Below are positions 14,699-23,981 of a stretch of DNA of 64,000 nt, piece by piece. Origin of the DNA: Desulforhopalus vacuolatus (GTDB lineage Bacteria > Desulfobacterota > Desulfobulbia > Desulfobulbales > Desulfocapsaceae); the NCBI RefSeq assembly GCF_016918505.1, contig NZ_JAFFPZ010000001.1:186001-250000 (forward strand), written 5' to 3'. Within the stretch, counting starts at the first letter, position 1; the number at the start of each line of letters is the position of its first letter. The notes below the pieces were generated by a model. It did no database searches. It saw only the letters and a program-made list of their open reading frames with translations, and had not been told where the DNA came from. A program made the position numbers and the translations under genes.

Positions 14699-16537
14699 TC
14701 ACTCTTCGAGTTTTCCTTCCAGCTCTTCCCAGCGACCGTAGAGACGATCTATCTCACTCTTCGCCTCTTCCACCTCCTGCCAGCAGGTGTCGATCCGGAG
14801 TGCATTGCCCGCCACCTCGGGGGAGGACATTTTCGACTCCAACTCCTGTACCCGCACCTCGGCCTCGGCAATTTTCTCTTCCAGTCCGTCATATTCCCGC
14901 TGATCAAGGTAGGAAAGCTTCACCTTTTTCGGGGCGGATTCAGCCTGTGCGGCAGGTTTCTTCTCTGACCGTTTCTCCAGTGCCTTCTCTTCCTGCTCAA
15001 AGTTTTGCATCTCCACCAGCCACTGTTCGTAGTCGGCATAAAAGCGCACGCAACCGCGGCCGTCAAAACCGAGTACCCGGTCGCAGACACTGTCCAGCAG
15101 ATAACGGTCATGGGTAACGAGAACGAGAGCGCCGGGGAACTCATTCAGACTGTTTTCGAGTACGTCGAGGGAAGGAATATCGAGGTCATTGGTCGGCTCA
15201 TCCAACAGTAGAATATCTGCGGGGCGCAGCATCAGTCCGGCAATAAGAATCCGCGCCTGTTCCCCCCCGGAGAGCTGCCCCACAGGCGTTTCAAGTTGTT
15301 CCGGACGGAAGAGAAAACGCTTTGCCCAGCTCACCACGTGCAGAGATCGACCGTTGAAAACCACCGAGTCGCCGTCAGGGGCGAGAGCGCGGCGCAGACT
15401 CTCCTCCGGATTGAGGCCTTCCCGCCGCTGGTCGAAATGGACGATCTGCACCTTGTCGGCAATGCGGAGGGTGCCACTGTCGGCGGTAACTTCGCCGCCT
15501 TCCTCCCCACCGGCGAGAATCTTCATCAGGGTTGATTTCCCGCAGCCATTACGGCCAAGCAGGCCGAGACGGCTGCCCGGGGCGAGCACAAGGTTCAACC
15601 CGGAGAAAAGCTGCCGTCCGTCCCAGCCCTTGCCAACGCCGGTAAGCTCCATCAGTTTTTTCGTCTTGCGGCCGGTAGCGGTAAAGTCGATCTTCACATT
15701 ACCGAGGGCGCGGTTGCGTGCCTTAACGCTGGCGAGATCATCCTGCAGGGTATAGGCATCATCGATGCGGGATTTCGCCTTGGTCGCCCGCGCTTTCGGC
15801 CCGCGCCGCAGCCACTCATTCTCCCGCCGCGACTTATTTGCCAGACGGGTTTCCTCGGCCATCTGACCGCTGAGAAAATCCTTCTGAATATCAAGAAAAT
15901 CGGAGTAGTTACCGTCCACCTGCAGGCTTCCTTCAGGATACACTGCAGAGATTTCAATGATGCGGCCAGCACAGTTTTCGAGGAAACGCCGATCATGGCT
16001 GACGACGAGAAAGGCCTGGTCGCGCTGGAGTCCAGCGAGCATTTTTTCCAGCCAGAGGATACCTTCAATGTCAAGATGGTTGGTCGGCTCATCCATTATC
16101 AGAACATCGGGATTGTTGAGCATGGAACGGCAGATCGACAGTCGCTTGCGCCAGCCGCCGGAGAGTTCTCCTGCCTTCGCCTCGGTATCCGGGAAGTCGG
16201 CGCGGCTGAGCAGCGAGTGGATACGGGTAAATTTCTCCGTCTCTTCGAGCGGTTCATCGCTGAGAGCGGCGTAAAGATTTTCCACCACCGAAGCCTCGTC
16301 GTCAAAGTTATCACTCTGGGCGAGATAGCTGAGGCGGCAGAATTTTGCGGTAAGAATTTCGCCGCTGTCATAATCCTCATGCCCGCTGAGGATACGCAGG
16401 AGGGTCGATTTCCCGCTGCCGTTGGGACCAATGACGCCGATACGGTCCCCCGAATTGACGGTGAGAGAGAGGGATATAAAAAGTTTCTGTGCGCCGTATG
16501 ATTTGGCGAGATTCTTACAGGTAACGAGATTTGTCAT
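14699..16537 (-). CDS. uup: ABC-F ATPase, Uup type
   Basis: A soluble twin-ATPase protein of 612 residues. First nucleotide-binding domain: GPNGSGKSTLL, signature LSGGWRKRL, DEPTNHLD. Second: GRNGCGKSTLM, LSGGEQARI, DEPTNDLD. The C-terminus (about 545-612) is a heptad-rich coiled coil (LDQREYDGLEEKI), the mark of Uup, which acts on ribosomes or branched DNA. I chose the ATG at 16535-16537 because MTNLVTCKNLAKSYG begins exactly at the family N-terminus; an upstream in-frame ATG at 16606 would add 23 unrelated residues. No strong ribosome site is visible at either. Confidence 0.9.
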   Translation of the reverse strand: MTNLVTCKNLAKSYGAQKLFISLSLTVNSGDRIGVIGPNGSGKSTLLRILSGHEDYDSGEILTAKFCRLSYLAQSDNFDDEASVVENLYAALSDEPLEETEKFTRIHSLLSRADFPDTEAKAGELSGGWRKRLSICRSMLNNPDVLIMDEPTNHLDIEGILWLEKMLAGLQRDQAFLVVSHDRRFLENCAGRIIEISAVYPEGSLQVDGNYSDFLDIQKDFLSGQMAEETRLANKSRRENEWLRRGPKARATKAKSRIDDAYTLQDDLASVKARNRALGNVKIDFTATGRKTKKLMELTGVGKGWDGRQLFSGLNLVLAPGSRLGLLGRNGCGKSTLMKILAGGEEGGEVTADSGTLRIADKVQIVHFDQRREGLNPEESLRRALAPDGDSVVFNGRSLHVVSWAKRFLFRPEQLETPVGQLSGGEQARILIAGLMLRPADILLLDEPTNDLDIPSLDVLENSLNEFPGALVLVTHDRYLLDSVCDRVLGFDGRGCVRFYADYEQWLVEMQNFEQEEKALEKRSEKKPAAQAESAPKKVKLSYLDQREYDGLEEKIAEAEVRVQELESKMSSPEVAGNALRIDTCWQEVEEAKSEIDRLYGRWEELEGKLEE

Positions 16538-16606
16538 AATAAAAATGTTAGGAGAAGTCGTAACTATTTCAGAGGGTTGTTCTACAGAGACAGCACAAGA
16601 ATACAT

Positions 16607-17109
16607 ATTTTCTGCAGAATTTTAGTTTAATATAACATACTTTCAGCCGATGCATATCGGGCGGTTTTTCAAGGGAAATGGCTTGAAAAATTTTCTGTCC
16701 ACTGGTACTTATAGCAGGTTACATTATAATGATAGCTGCCTTTTTCACGATTTCGATTAATTCTTCAGGGTTTATATAGTCTTAAATCTAATAGTAAATT
16801 ATTATCTACTATAGAAAATTATACGTTTCTATAAATCCTTAAAGATCTTCGATAAAACCGAAGTTTAAAAGATTCTCCACGTATGTACTCGATAGACTCT
16901 ACCGAGCTACAATATCCATGGCTGCTGTAGTACAACAGTTTACACGAATTACAGGGATTGCAGATTCCTTTTGCTTTCAATTTTCATTATGCATGTTTTA
17001 TGTATAAATACAACCGTTTAAGATAGTATTCTTTGAGTAAAAGTATCCTTATAGCGTTCTATTATATACTACATTTTACTATATTACAAATAAATCTATA
17101 CAATACTAC
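16607..17109. other. A+T-rich gene-free region before the M23 peptidase gene
   Basis: About 500 bases between divergent uup and the M23 gene with no supported reading frame. It is strongly A+T-rich toward 17000-17100, which could hold promoters, but I see no clear -35/-10 pair, hairpin or repeat. Confidence 0.5.
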
Positions 17110-18090
17110 ATGGCAGACGATCAATTCCATATTATTTCCGATATAAAACAGGATGCGAAGAATCCTCCCCCGTTCAATAGAAAAAAGCTCAGGCTTTTTG
17201 CCATCTATTCTTCAAGCCTGGTACTTGTTCTCCTTACGGTCTCTGTTCTCGCTATCTATTCTATCACTACCATCAATAAAAAAACTGCCAGCCTTGATAC
17301 GTCCACTGCAGAAATTGACGCAGCCCGCTCCTCTGAAACAGCCCCTGACGATTTTGTCGCTGCTCAAAAAGCTGATCGGGAGATCCTCCGTCTGCGCCAG
17401 AAAATTGCTGCCTTCGAAAATGCAAAAAATCCGGTTGACAGCGAACTGCTGAAAGAAAAAGAGGCGATTGTACAAAACACTATTGATGAACTCGCCGAGC
17501 GCAATGCCATGCTGGACGAACTCTTTCAATCGATGGGAATTCTTACTCCGCGTCACAAAAAGGTTTTCAATGATAAAGACACTGACAGTGGTGGCCCTTT
17601 CATTGAGCTGCCCGGCGGTGACGTAAATGCGGAAGACCTTCTTGACCGGGTGGATGCCAACCTGAAAAGGATTAATTTCATCCCTGTGGGCAGACCGGTC
17701 ACCGGGGTGGTCACCTCCCGCTTCGGTGCCCGTCGTGACCCCATCAACGGTCGCCGCTCTTTCCATGGAGGAATGGATTTTCGCGGCTGTCGCGGGGAGC
17801 CCATCCATGCTACTGCCGACGGTGTTGTCCTCCGCGCCTTTCGCAACGGTGGCTACGGCAAATATATCGAACTGGATCACGGCAACGGCTTTCGCACCGC
17901 CTACGGCCATATGAGCCGCATTAAGGTACACTCCGGACAACAGGTCAAAAAGGGAGACGTTATCGGTCTCGTCGGCAACACCGGCCGATCTACCGGACCG
18001 CATCTTCACTATGAAGTCAAGCGCAGCGGCAAACCGGTGAATCCGAAAAGATTTCTTTCAGTTTCGACACTCATACAATCAAAGAGATAA
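17110..18090 (+). CDS. M23 family metallopeptidase (LytM type), membrane anchored
   Basis: A 326-residue protein. A cytoplasmic N-terminus of about 30 residues, one transmembrane helix (about 29-52, LFAIYSSSLVLVLLTVSVLAIYS), a periplasmic coiled coil (about 80-150, with KADREILRLRQKI) and a C-terminal LytM domain (about 190-320). Zinc ligands are present: HGGMDF (H and D) and HLHYEV (second H of HxH), plus GYGKYIELDHGNGF and YGHMS. All catalytic residues are kept, so it should cut peptidoglycan cross-links rather than only regulate. A decayed bactofilin follows; bactofilin plus M23 (LmdC type) pairs shape cells in other bacteria, which suggests the ancestral partnership here. Confidence 0.88.
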   Translation: MADDQFHIISDIKQDAKNPPPFNRKKLRLFAIYSSSLVLVLLTVSVLAIYSITTINKKTASLDTSTAEIDAARSSETAPDDFVAAQKADREILRLRQKIAAFENAKNPVDSELLKEKEAIVQNTIDELAERNAMLDELFQSMGILTPRHKKVFNDKDTDSGGPFIELPGGDVNAEDLLDRVDANLKRINFIPVGRPVTGVVTSRFGARRDPINGRRSFHGGMDFRGCRGEPIHATADGVVLRAFRNGGYGKYIELDHGNGFRTAYGHMSRIKVHSGQQVKKGDVIGLVGNTGRSTGPHLHYEVKRSGKPVNPKRFLSVSTLIQSKR

Positions 18091-18096
18091 CCTCAT

Positions 18097-18291
18097 AAGG
18101 GTACCTTGAATAACCAGTCTTTCGTCCATCTTCTTCGTTACAGTCAAAAAAATATCTTCGGAGGTACGTGCTGGACTCCGATATCAAAGTTATACCGGTG
18201 ATGAACGGTAAGCCGGTATAAGTACCTGCGGTAAATTTCCTCCTGTACCTCGAATATGAACGAAATACAAGGTTCTTCAAGGAACCCGTAA
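18097..18291 (+). repeat. Family 2 inverted-repeat element
   Basis: Begins ATAAGGGTACCTTGAATAA and ends GTTCTTCAAGGAACCCGT, an imperfect terminal inverted repeat. It holds the block found in other copies: GTTACAGTCAAAAAA, CGGAGGTA, GACTCCGATAT, and CCTCGAATATGAACGAAATA. No coding capacity. It lies between the M23 gene and the bactofilin remnant and may have separated them. Confidence 0.65.
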
Positions 18292-18355
18292 CAAGATTTG
18301 CAAAAGCAGACAACAACGAACCCTGCAACTCAAACTATCAGAAGCAGGAAAACGT

Positions 18356-18597
18356 GGCCAGTGAATCAATTCCATCTCTCATGAACAAGACGATGAGTAT
18401 CACCGGTTATATCACTGTCGCCTCTTTCAACTGCTGCGGTAGATGGAAGGCACTATCATCGCCGGTTCGCTCAGCGCACGCAGGGGGTTGTACGTCTCCG
18501 TTGAACCGAACCACTATTCAGGGCGAGATTCACGTCTTCGCTAAAGGGTTTGAACTGATTGCAGAACCGCAGCAGTTTCTCCCGATGATGATATAAA
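18356..18597 (+). pseudogene. Bactofilin (polymer-forming cytoskeletal protein) remnant
   Basis: No single frame is convincing, but joining frames gives bactofilin-like beta-helix text: MSITGYITVAS in one frame, MEGTIIAGSLSARRGLYVSVEP in the next, then TIQGEIHVFAKG back in the first. At least two frameshifts and a short length (bactofilins are about 100-200 residues) mark it as broken. Position after an M23 peptidase, the usual bactofilin partner, supports the identification. Two compensating indels in one short gene are unlikely to be sequencing error, but that is not excluded. Confidence 0.4.
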
Positions 18598-18627
18598 ACT
18601 GGCTCCGGAGGAGCAAATAGAGCAGGA

Positions 18628-18873
18628 ATGAAACAGAAAGCAAAGCCCTCACTGGTAAATCTTATTCAGTGTCCCAAATGTGGAAATAGCGAAAAGTTTT
18701 TTGAAGTTGTCGACAATATTGTGGAAACAACCTGGTATACACAAAACAAAGATGGAAGCTTTATCCTTGAAGAGAGTAATTTTCGGCACCTCGGGCCCCC
18801 CCGACTCTTCTGCGCAGTGTGCGAGGAAGATCTCACCGCCTGGCATCAGCGTTTCTCAGAAATGATTTTCTGA
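18628..18873 (+). CDS. Small zinc-ribbon protein of unknown function
   Basis: An 81-residue protein with CPKCGN (residues 15-18) and CAVCEED (about 62-65), two CxxC knuckles that likely bind one zinc. Between them lies VVDNIVETTWYTQNKDGSF. A good ribosome site (GGAGGAG) precedes the ATG and a strong terminator follows the stop, so it is expressed as its own unit or the end of one. No family is recognised. Confidence 0.7.
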   Translation: MKQKAKPSLVNLIQCPKCGNSEKFFEVVDNIVETTWYTQNKDGSFILEESNFRHLGPPRLFCAVCEEDLTAWHQRFSEMIF

Positions 18874-18892
18874 ACATGCGATCTTTCTGACA

Positions 18893-18928
18893 TGAAAAAA
18901 GCTGTTCCTCATGGGAGCAGCTTTTTGT
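18893..18928 (+). terminator. Rho-independent terminator
   Basis: AAAAAGCTGTTCC, a short loop and GGGAGCAGCTTTTT form a strong stem ending in Ts, 20 bases after the zinc-ribbon gene. Confidence 0.85.
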
Positions 18929-18960
18929 CGTTATCATTCAACTCTCTTCGTAAAATTAAA

Positions 18961-19169
18961 CAGGGCTTTACTGTTGTTATATCTTTATTCTTCGCGTTCT
19001 TCGTGTCCTTCGCGGTAAAAATTGCTTTTCCGCTGTTTGCTTTTCCCTTTCTCCTGCCTCCTTTCTCCCTTTTTGTCTTTGTCTTTTTTCGCCTGTTTAT
19101 CCATTCGTAATCGCCAAAAAAGATGTCTACGCAGTTGCGTTCTCTGGTCAATACAAAATGTAAATGGTA
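18961..19169 (-). repeat. Composite dispersed repeat ending on the polA stop codon
   Basis: The left part is pyrimidine-rich (CTTTCTCCTGCCTCCTTTCTCC), as in other purine/pyrimidine modules. The right part is family 1: CCTGTTTATCCATTCG, CGCAGTTGCG, TCAATACAAAATGTAAATGGTA. The GGTA end at 19169 is followed at once by TTA, the complement of the polA stop codon. Confidence 0.65.
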
Positions 19170-21824
19170 TTATTTGTTGAGATTTTTTCCCTCCTCGAAG
19201 TTGACCACCAGGGGCACATCGAGCTTCAGCGCCTCCTCCATGGCCAGTTTAAAAATCGGCTTTGCCCGCGCAACCTCCTCCTTCGGAAGCTCAAAAACCA
19301 GCTCATCGTGAATTTGCAGCAGCATCCGTGCACTCAGCGTGTTCTCTTTGATACCTCTGTCACAGCCAATCATCGCCAGTTTAATAATATCCGCCGCCGT
19401 GCCCTGGATTGGAGTGTTGATCGCCATCCGCTCAGCGAACTCCCGCTGATTACGATTCTTCGCCTGCAGGTCCGGCAGCGCCCGTCTGCGCCCGAGGCGA
19501 GTCGTGACATAACCATCCTTCGCTGCCTGTTCCACCACCTCGTGCATAAAATGCTGCACACCGCTATAGAGGGCAAAGTAGCGGTCGATAAAACGCTGGG
19601 CATCGCGACGGGGAATGTCGAGCTGGGCAGAAAGCCCAAAGGCACTCATGCCGTACACAATACCGAAATTAATCGACTTTGCCACTCTCCGCATCTCCGA
19701 GTTAACCAGCAGGCTGTTCACACCAAAGATCTCGGCAGCCGTACGACTGTGGATATCTTCCCCGTCACGAAAGGCCTTGAGCAGCGCCTCGTCCTGCGAA
19801 TAGTCCGCCAGTACCCGCAGGTCGATCTGCGAATAGTCCGCTGAAAGAAAGACATTTCCCTTCTCCGCCACGAGGGCCTGTCGGATGCGGCCGCCTTCTT
19901 CCGAGCGGATGGGGATGTTCTGCAGGTTGGGATCGGTAGAGGAAAGTCTGCCGGTAGCGGTGACCGCCTGGTTGAAACTGGTGTGTATTCGACCATCCTC
20001 CTCCTGCTGGGCCGCCAGCCCCTCCACATAAGTGGAGAGCAATTTGGCAAAACTGCGGTATTCGAGGATTTTCTCCGGCAGAGGGTGACTCTTCGCCAGT
20101 TTGGCCAGCACCTTCACATCGGTGGAGTAGCCGGTCCTGGTCTTGCGCCCGTGGGGTAATCCCAGTTCATCGAAAAGAAGTGTCCCGAGCTGCTTCGGTG
20201 AGCCAATGTTAAACTCGTGACCGGCAATGGCATAGACCTGGGTCTCAAGCTCCACCAGCCGTGCAGAGAACTCCTTCTTCAGTTCGTCGAGCACGCTGGT
20301 ATCGAGGGCTATTCCGGCAATCTCCATGCCTGCGAGAACAGGCAGCACCGGCATCTCCACCGTCCAGAAGATCTTCTCCAGCTTCTTCTCTGCGAGCCGG
20401 GGAACCAGCCACTGCCAGAGAGTCAGCGTGCCGTAGACATCCTCGCAGCTGTAGTTCCCCGCTGCCTCTACCGGGACATAGGCGAAACACCCCTCCCGCT
20501 TGTCTTTGCCGGTCACCTCATCAAAGGAGGTCATCCTGATGCCGAAGTTCACGCAGAGATCGTCGAGCTTCAAGGACCGTCCCGCCTCACAGAGATGAGC
20601 AGCGACAAGGGTATCGGCCAGTTTGCCGCCAGGGGTGAGACCGGCAGTCTTCAGCACGGTGTAGTCATACTTGAGGTTGTGCGCCACCTTCAGCGTCTCA
20701 CCTTCGAACCACGGGCGCAGGAAATCGAGCACCACCTGCTCTTGAAGCTGTCCGGGCTGGAGGGAACCGTCATCGTTGATATGACCAACCGGAATATAGT
20801 ATGCCGCCTCCAGGGAAGTGCAGAGAGATATTCCCACCAGTTTTGCGCGGCGGGCGTTAAGAGAGGTGGTCTCGGTATCGAAGACAATCTGCTCAGCAGC
20901 ATCAAGTTCTTTGCGCAGGGCTTCGAGTTCCGCCATTCCGTGGATAAGATGAAACTTCTCTGTGCCCAGCTTCTCGGAGCGGTCAACCCCGTTGAGCAGT
21001 GAGTTAAACTCCAGCTCGGTATAGATCTCAGCGAGTTCGGCGGCATTCTCCCCGCCGATCTTGCAGGCCGTCGCCTGTTCATCCAGCTCCACATCAAATT
21101 TCAGCGTAATGAGTTGCCGGGAGAGGAACGCCTGCTCTCGGTTGTCGATGATCTTCTCCTTCATCTTCGACTTCTTCATCTCTGTCACATGTTCATACAG
21201 CCCTTCGAAAGAACCGTATTCGCGGATCAGCTTCACAGCCGTTTTCGGGCCCACACCGGGGACACCGGGAATGTTGTCGGCACTGTCACCCACCAGTGAG
21301 AAGTAGTCGAGCAGCTGGTCGATCTTCACCCCATACTTCTCCTCAACTTCGGGCACTCCCAGTTCCGCGTCTTTCATCGGGTCGAACATGGTGACGCCGT
21401 TGCCAACCAGCTGCAGCAGATCCTTGTCACCGGAGACGATCACCACCTTGTGCCCCTCACGGGCAAACCGGCGGGAGAGAGTGGCAATAATGTCATCCGC
21501 CTCCACGCCCTGCTGTTCAATGAGGGTGAGCCCGGAGGCTGGAACAAAGCGTTTGATCCACGGCAGCTGCTCCCGCAGGTCTTCAGGCATCGGCGGGCGG
21601 TTGGCCTTGTAGGCGTCATATATCTCGTGGCGAAAGGTCGGTCCTTTGGCGTCAAAGGCAATGCCCAGCCGCTCTGGAGTACGCTCCCTCTGCAGACGAT
21701 GCACCATGTTGACAAAACCGAGCACGGCGTTGGTGGCCAGCCCTTTGCTGTTGGTGAGCGGGGCTATGGCATGGAAGGCGCGATAAATGTAAGCGGAGCC
21801 GTCGACGAGATAGATTTCAGACAT
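19170..21824 (-). CDS. polA: DNA polymerase I
   Basis: An 884-residue protein with all three activities. Residues 1-290: 5'-3' exonuclease (VDGSAYIYRAFHA, DPMKDAELGV, GDSADNIPGVPGVGPKTA). Residues about 310-490: 3'-5' proofreading domain with intact acidic residues (FDTETTSLN, HNLKYDYTVL, YSCEDVYGT). C-terminal polymerase: DPNLQNIPIR, motif A DYSQIDLRVLA, motif B RRVAKSINFGIVYGMS, motif C QIHDELVFE. It fills gaps during excision repair and Okazaki processing. Third gene of the leftward alpha-2-macroglobulin, pbpC, polA series, 87 bases after pbpC. The stop codon TAA coincides with the target site of a family 1 repeat. Confidence 0.97.
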   Translation of the reverse strand: MSEIYLVDGSAYIYRAFHAIAPLTNSKGLATNAVLGFVNMVHRLQRERTPERLGIAFDAKGPTFRHEIYDAYKANRPPMPEDLREQLPWIKRFVPASGLTLIEQQGVEADDIIATLSRRFAREGHKVVIVSGDKDLLQLVGNGVTMFDPMKDAELGVPEVEEKYGVKIDQLLDYFSLVGDSADNIPGVPGVGPKTAVKLIREYGSFEGLYEHVTEMKKSKMKEKIIDNREQAFLSRQLITLKFDVELDEQATACKIGGENAAELAEIYTELEFNSLLNGVDRSEKLGTEKFHLIHGMAELEALRKELDAAEQIVFDTETTSLNARRAKLVGISLCTSLEAAYYIPVGHINDDGSLQPGQLQEQVVLDFLRPWFEGETLKVAHNLKYDYTVLKTAGLTPGGKLADTLVAAHLCEAGRSLKLDDLCVNFGIRMTSFDEVTGKDKREGCFAYVPVEAAGNYSCEDVYGTLTLWQWLVPRLAEKKLEKIFWTVEMPVLPVLAGMEIAGIALDTSVLDELKKEFSARLVELETQVYAIAGHEFNIGSPKQLGTLLFDELGLPHGRKTRTGYSTDVKVLAKLAKSHPLPEKILEYRSFAKLLSTYVEGLAAQQEEDGRIHTSFNQAVTATGRLSSTDPNLQNIPIRSEEGGRIRQALVAEKGNVFLSADYSQIDLRVLADYSQDEALLKAFRDGEDIHSRTAAEIFGVNSLLVNSEMRRVAKSINFGIVYGMSAFGLSAQLDIPRRDAQRFIDRYFALYSGVQHFMHEVVEQAAKDGYVTTRLGRRRALPDLQAKNRNQREFAERMAINTPIQGTAADIIKLAMIGCDRGIKENTLSARMLLQIHDELVFELPKEEVARAKPIFKLAMEEALKLDVPLVVNFEEGKNLNK

Positions 21825-21911
21825 GGAGACCTCTTTTTCAAGTTATGGGACCTTATGGATAAGCCTGCCACTATAGCCGTTTCAAAGAGATTTTGCCGGA
21901 GTGATTACAGC

Positions 21912-23981
21912 TTACTGCGTTTCGATTTTGAAGCGGACTGCCACTTGATCTCCCTCGCTGTCGATCACCACCGCCTCGCTCCAGCCGATGCCATCACTGT
22001 TGCAGCGCACGCTGGATCGACCTGGTGTGACCGGCAGCGGACGGCCATTACAGAGCCAGTGCAGCGGTGGTGTGCCGCCCTGTGCCTTGAGGGTAATCTT
22101 CTGCCCGGGCAGCAGCGGCAGCACACTGCCGTCCGGCGGAAAGAGAATCTTCAGCGGAACGGTACTGCGGGAGGTACTGATTCCCGGCCGATCAAAGCGC
22201 TTCAGAGCGGCAGGAAGCTGGACGTGGCGCACCTGCAGTGCACCCGGGGGAGCGGGGAGAGCAGCCCGTGGTGAGTGTGGCGGCAGGGAGGCGAAGACAT
22301 TGAAGAGCAGTGGAACAGCGAGGCTGCTGCCCGTGCCACTGCGGCCAAAACTGCCGTCCGGCCGCCCCACCCACACGCCAGCAGTATAGTACCGGTTGTA
22401 CCCCACCGCCCAGGCGTCACGAAAGCCGTAGGATGTACCAGTTTTGAAGCGCACATCGCGGCTGCCCTGTTGCCCGGGAGGAAAGGGCATATCTTTCAGA
22501 ATATCGTCCACATACCAGGCTGCAAGGGGCGAGAGAAGCCGGGGATTTTCGCCAGAGGGCTTTTCCGGAATGACATCTTCCAGCCAGCGCAGGGGGCGAA
22601 TGCGGCCGCCGTCGGCAAGGTCAGCATAGAGTGTCACCAGCTCTTCAAGGGTGGCTCCGCCTCCGCCGAGAGCAAGAGGCAGATTGGCCTCGCCCTGGAA
22701 ACGCAGGAGGACACCCGCCTTTGCCAGCCGGGCAACAAAGCGCAGCGGTCCAATGCGCCGCAGTACTGCCACCGCCGGAACGTTGAGAGAACGCTGCAGG
22801 GCCTCGCGTACGCTGATCTCACCGTGAAAGCGGCCGTCAAAATTACGTGGCCGGTAGAGACCGAAGCGGCAGGGGCTGTCATCAATCCAGCTCTCCGGAT
22901 GGAGCAGACCCCGCTCAAAGGCAATACCGTAGATAAAGGGCTTGAGGGTGGATCCGGGGGAGCGCACCGCGCGGGTAAGGTCAAGCTGACTGTCGGTAAA
23001 AAAATTACCGGAGCCGAGATAACCGATCACCCTGCGGCTGTCATTCTCCACCACCAGTACAGCGAACGTTAACCCTGGTTCCAGCTCGTGCGAGACACGG
23101 AAGGCAAGGGAGTGGAGATGACGCTCGGTAGGACCATCGAGGGTAGTACGCACAAAACGTTGTTGTGGGAAGGCCGTATGCAGACGAAGAGCGAGCTGCG
23201 GAGCGAGAAAGGGCATGGGAAAACGCCTGGTCGGGACCGGCACGGCAGCCGCCACGGCGCTCTCCTCGGCACTCAGTAAGCCAACCTCGTTCAGTCGCTG
23301 CAGGATGCGATCCCTCGCCTCCTTCGCCCGCTCGGGAAAGCGGTCCGGACGACGGCTTTCCGGCGACTGCGGCAGGGCAATGAGCAACGCGGCCTCCGAG
23401 GGGGTAAGATATTGAGGGCTTTTGTTGAAATAGAGACGGGTCGCAGCTTCAATGCCTTCGATATTGCCGCCGTAGGGGGCGAGACTGAGATAAAGGGTGA
23501 GAATTTCTTCCCTGCCCAGCTGTTGCTCAAGGCGCAGGGCCTCCACCATCTCCACCACTTTACTGGCGACGGTGCGCGGCCGGGGATGAAGCAGACGGAC
23601 GGTCTGCATGGTTATGGTGGAGGCCCCGGAGATGACCCGTCCATTTGTGACAAGCTGGCCGACGGCACGCAACAGAGCCATGCCGTCCACCCCGGGATGG
23701 CGGTAAAAACGGCTGTCCTCACAGGCAAGCAGAAAGTGGAGAAAACGGGGGTCGAGATGTTGTAAATCTGTCTTCAACCGCCAGCGGCCATCGGCCGTGG
23801 TGAAGATCCGCAGTGACTCTCCGTCGCTGGACACCACCTGCGCTGACCACTCCGGTTCCTCCAACTGCGGATTGGGAGAAAAGATAAAGACTGCCGTCCC
23901 CGCAGCGCAGGCAAGCACACAAAAAAGAAGGAGGCGCAGGATTTTCCCGCACCTCCATTTCATTCTTTCCACCATCAACAT
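21912..23981 (-). CDS. pbpC: Penicillin-binding protein 1C
   Basis: A 689-residue bifunctional peptidoglycan synthase. An N-terminal membrane anchor (about 14-34), a glycosyltransferase domain (EDSRFYRHPGVD with the catalytic Glu, GASTITMQ, KVVEMVEALRLE) and a transpeptidase domain (RSPGSTLKPFIY with active Ser and Lys, SLNVPAV, KTGTSYGFRD), then a C-terminal PBP1C-specific domain (about 600-689). The start ATG at 23981 directly follows the stop of the alpha-2-macroglobulin gene (TAAATG); a second ATG seven codons in (23963) has the better ribosome site. The pairing with alpha-2-macroglobulin is the widespread yfhM-pbpC unit, thought to repair the wall and trap invading proteases. Confidence 0.95.
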   Translation of the reverse strand: MLMVERMKWRCGKILRLLLFCVLACAAGTAVFIFSPNPQLEEPEWSAQVVSSDGESLRIFTTADGRWRLKTDLQHLDPRFLHFLLACEDSRFYRHPGVDGMALLRAVGQLVTNGRVISGASTITMQTVRLLHPRPRTVASKVVEMVEALRLEQQLGREEILTLYLSLAPYGGNIEGIEAATRLYFNKSPQYLTPSEAALLIALPQSPESRRPDRFPERAKEARDRILQRLNEVGLLSAEESAVAAAVPVPTRRFPMPFLAPQLALRLHTAFPQQRFVRTTLDGPTERHLHSLAFRVSHELEPGLTFAVLVVENDSRRVIGYLGSGNFFTDSQLDLTRAVRSPGSTLKPFIYGIAFERGLLHPESWIDDSPCRFGLYRPRNFDGRFHGEISVREALQRSLNVPAVAVLRRIGPLRFVARLAKAGVLLRFQGEANLPLALGGGGATLEELVTLYADLADGGRIRPLRWLEDVIPEKPSGENPRLLSPLAAWYVDDILKDMPFPPGQQGSRDVRFKTGTSYGFRDAWAVGYNRYYTAGVWVGRPDGSFGRSGTGSSLAVPLLFNVFASLPPHSPRAALPAPPGALQVRHVQLPAALKRFDRPGISTSRSTVPLKILFPPDGSVLPLLPGQKITLKAQGGTPPLHWLCNGRPLPVTPGRSSVRCNSDGIGWSEAVVIDSEGDQVAVRFKIETQ

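Noticed and set aside
16607-17109. Hidden small RNA or gene in the A+T-rich gap
   Set aside because: No hairpin with T-run, no promoter pair and no frame that I can support.
20217-21002. 261-codon open frame antisense to polA
   Set aside because: Shadow of polA; no motifs.
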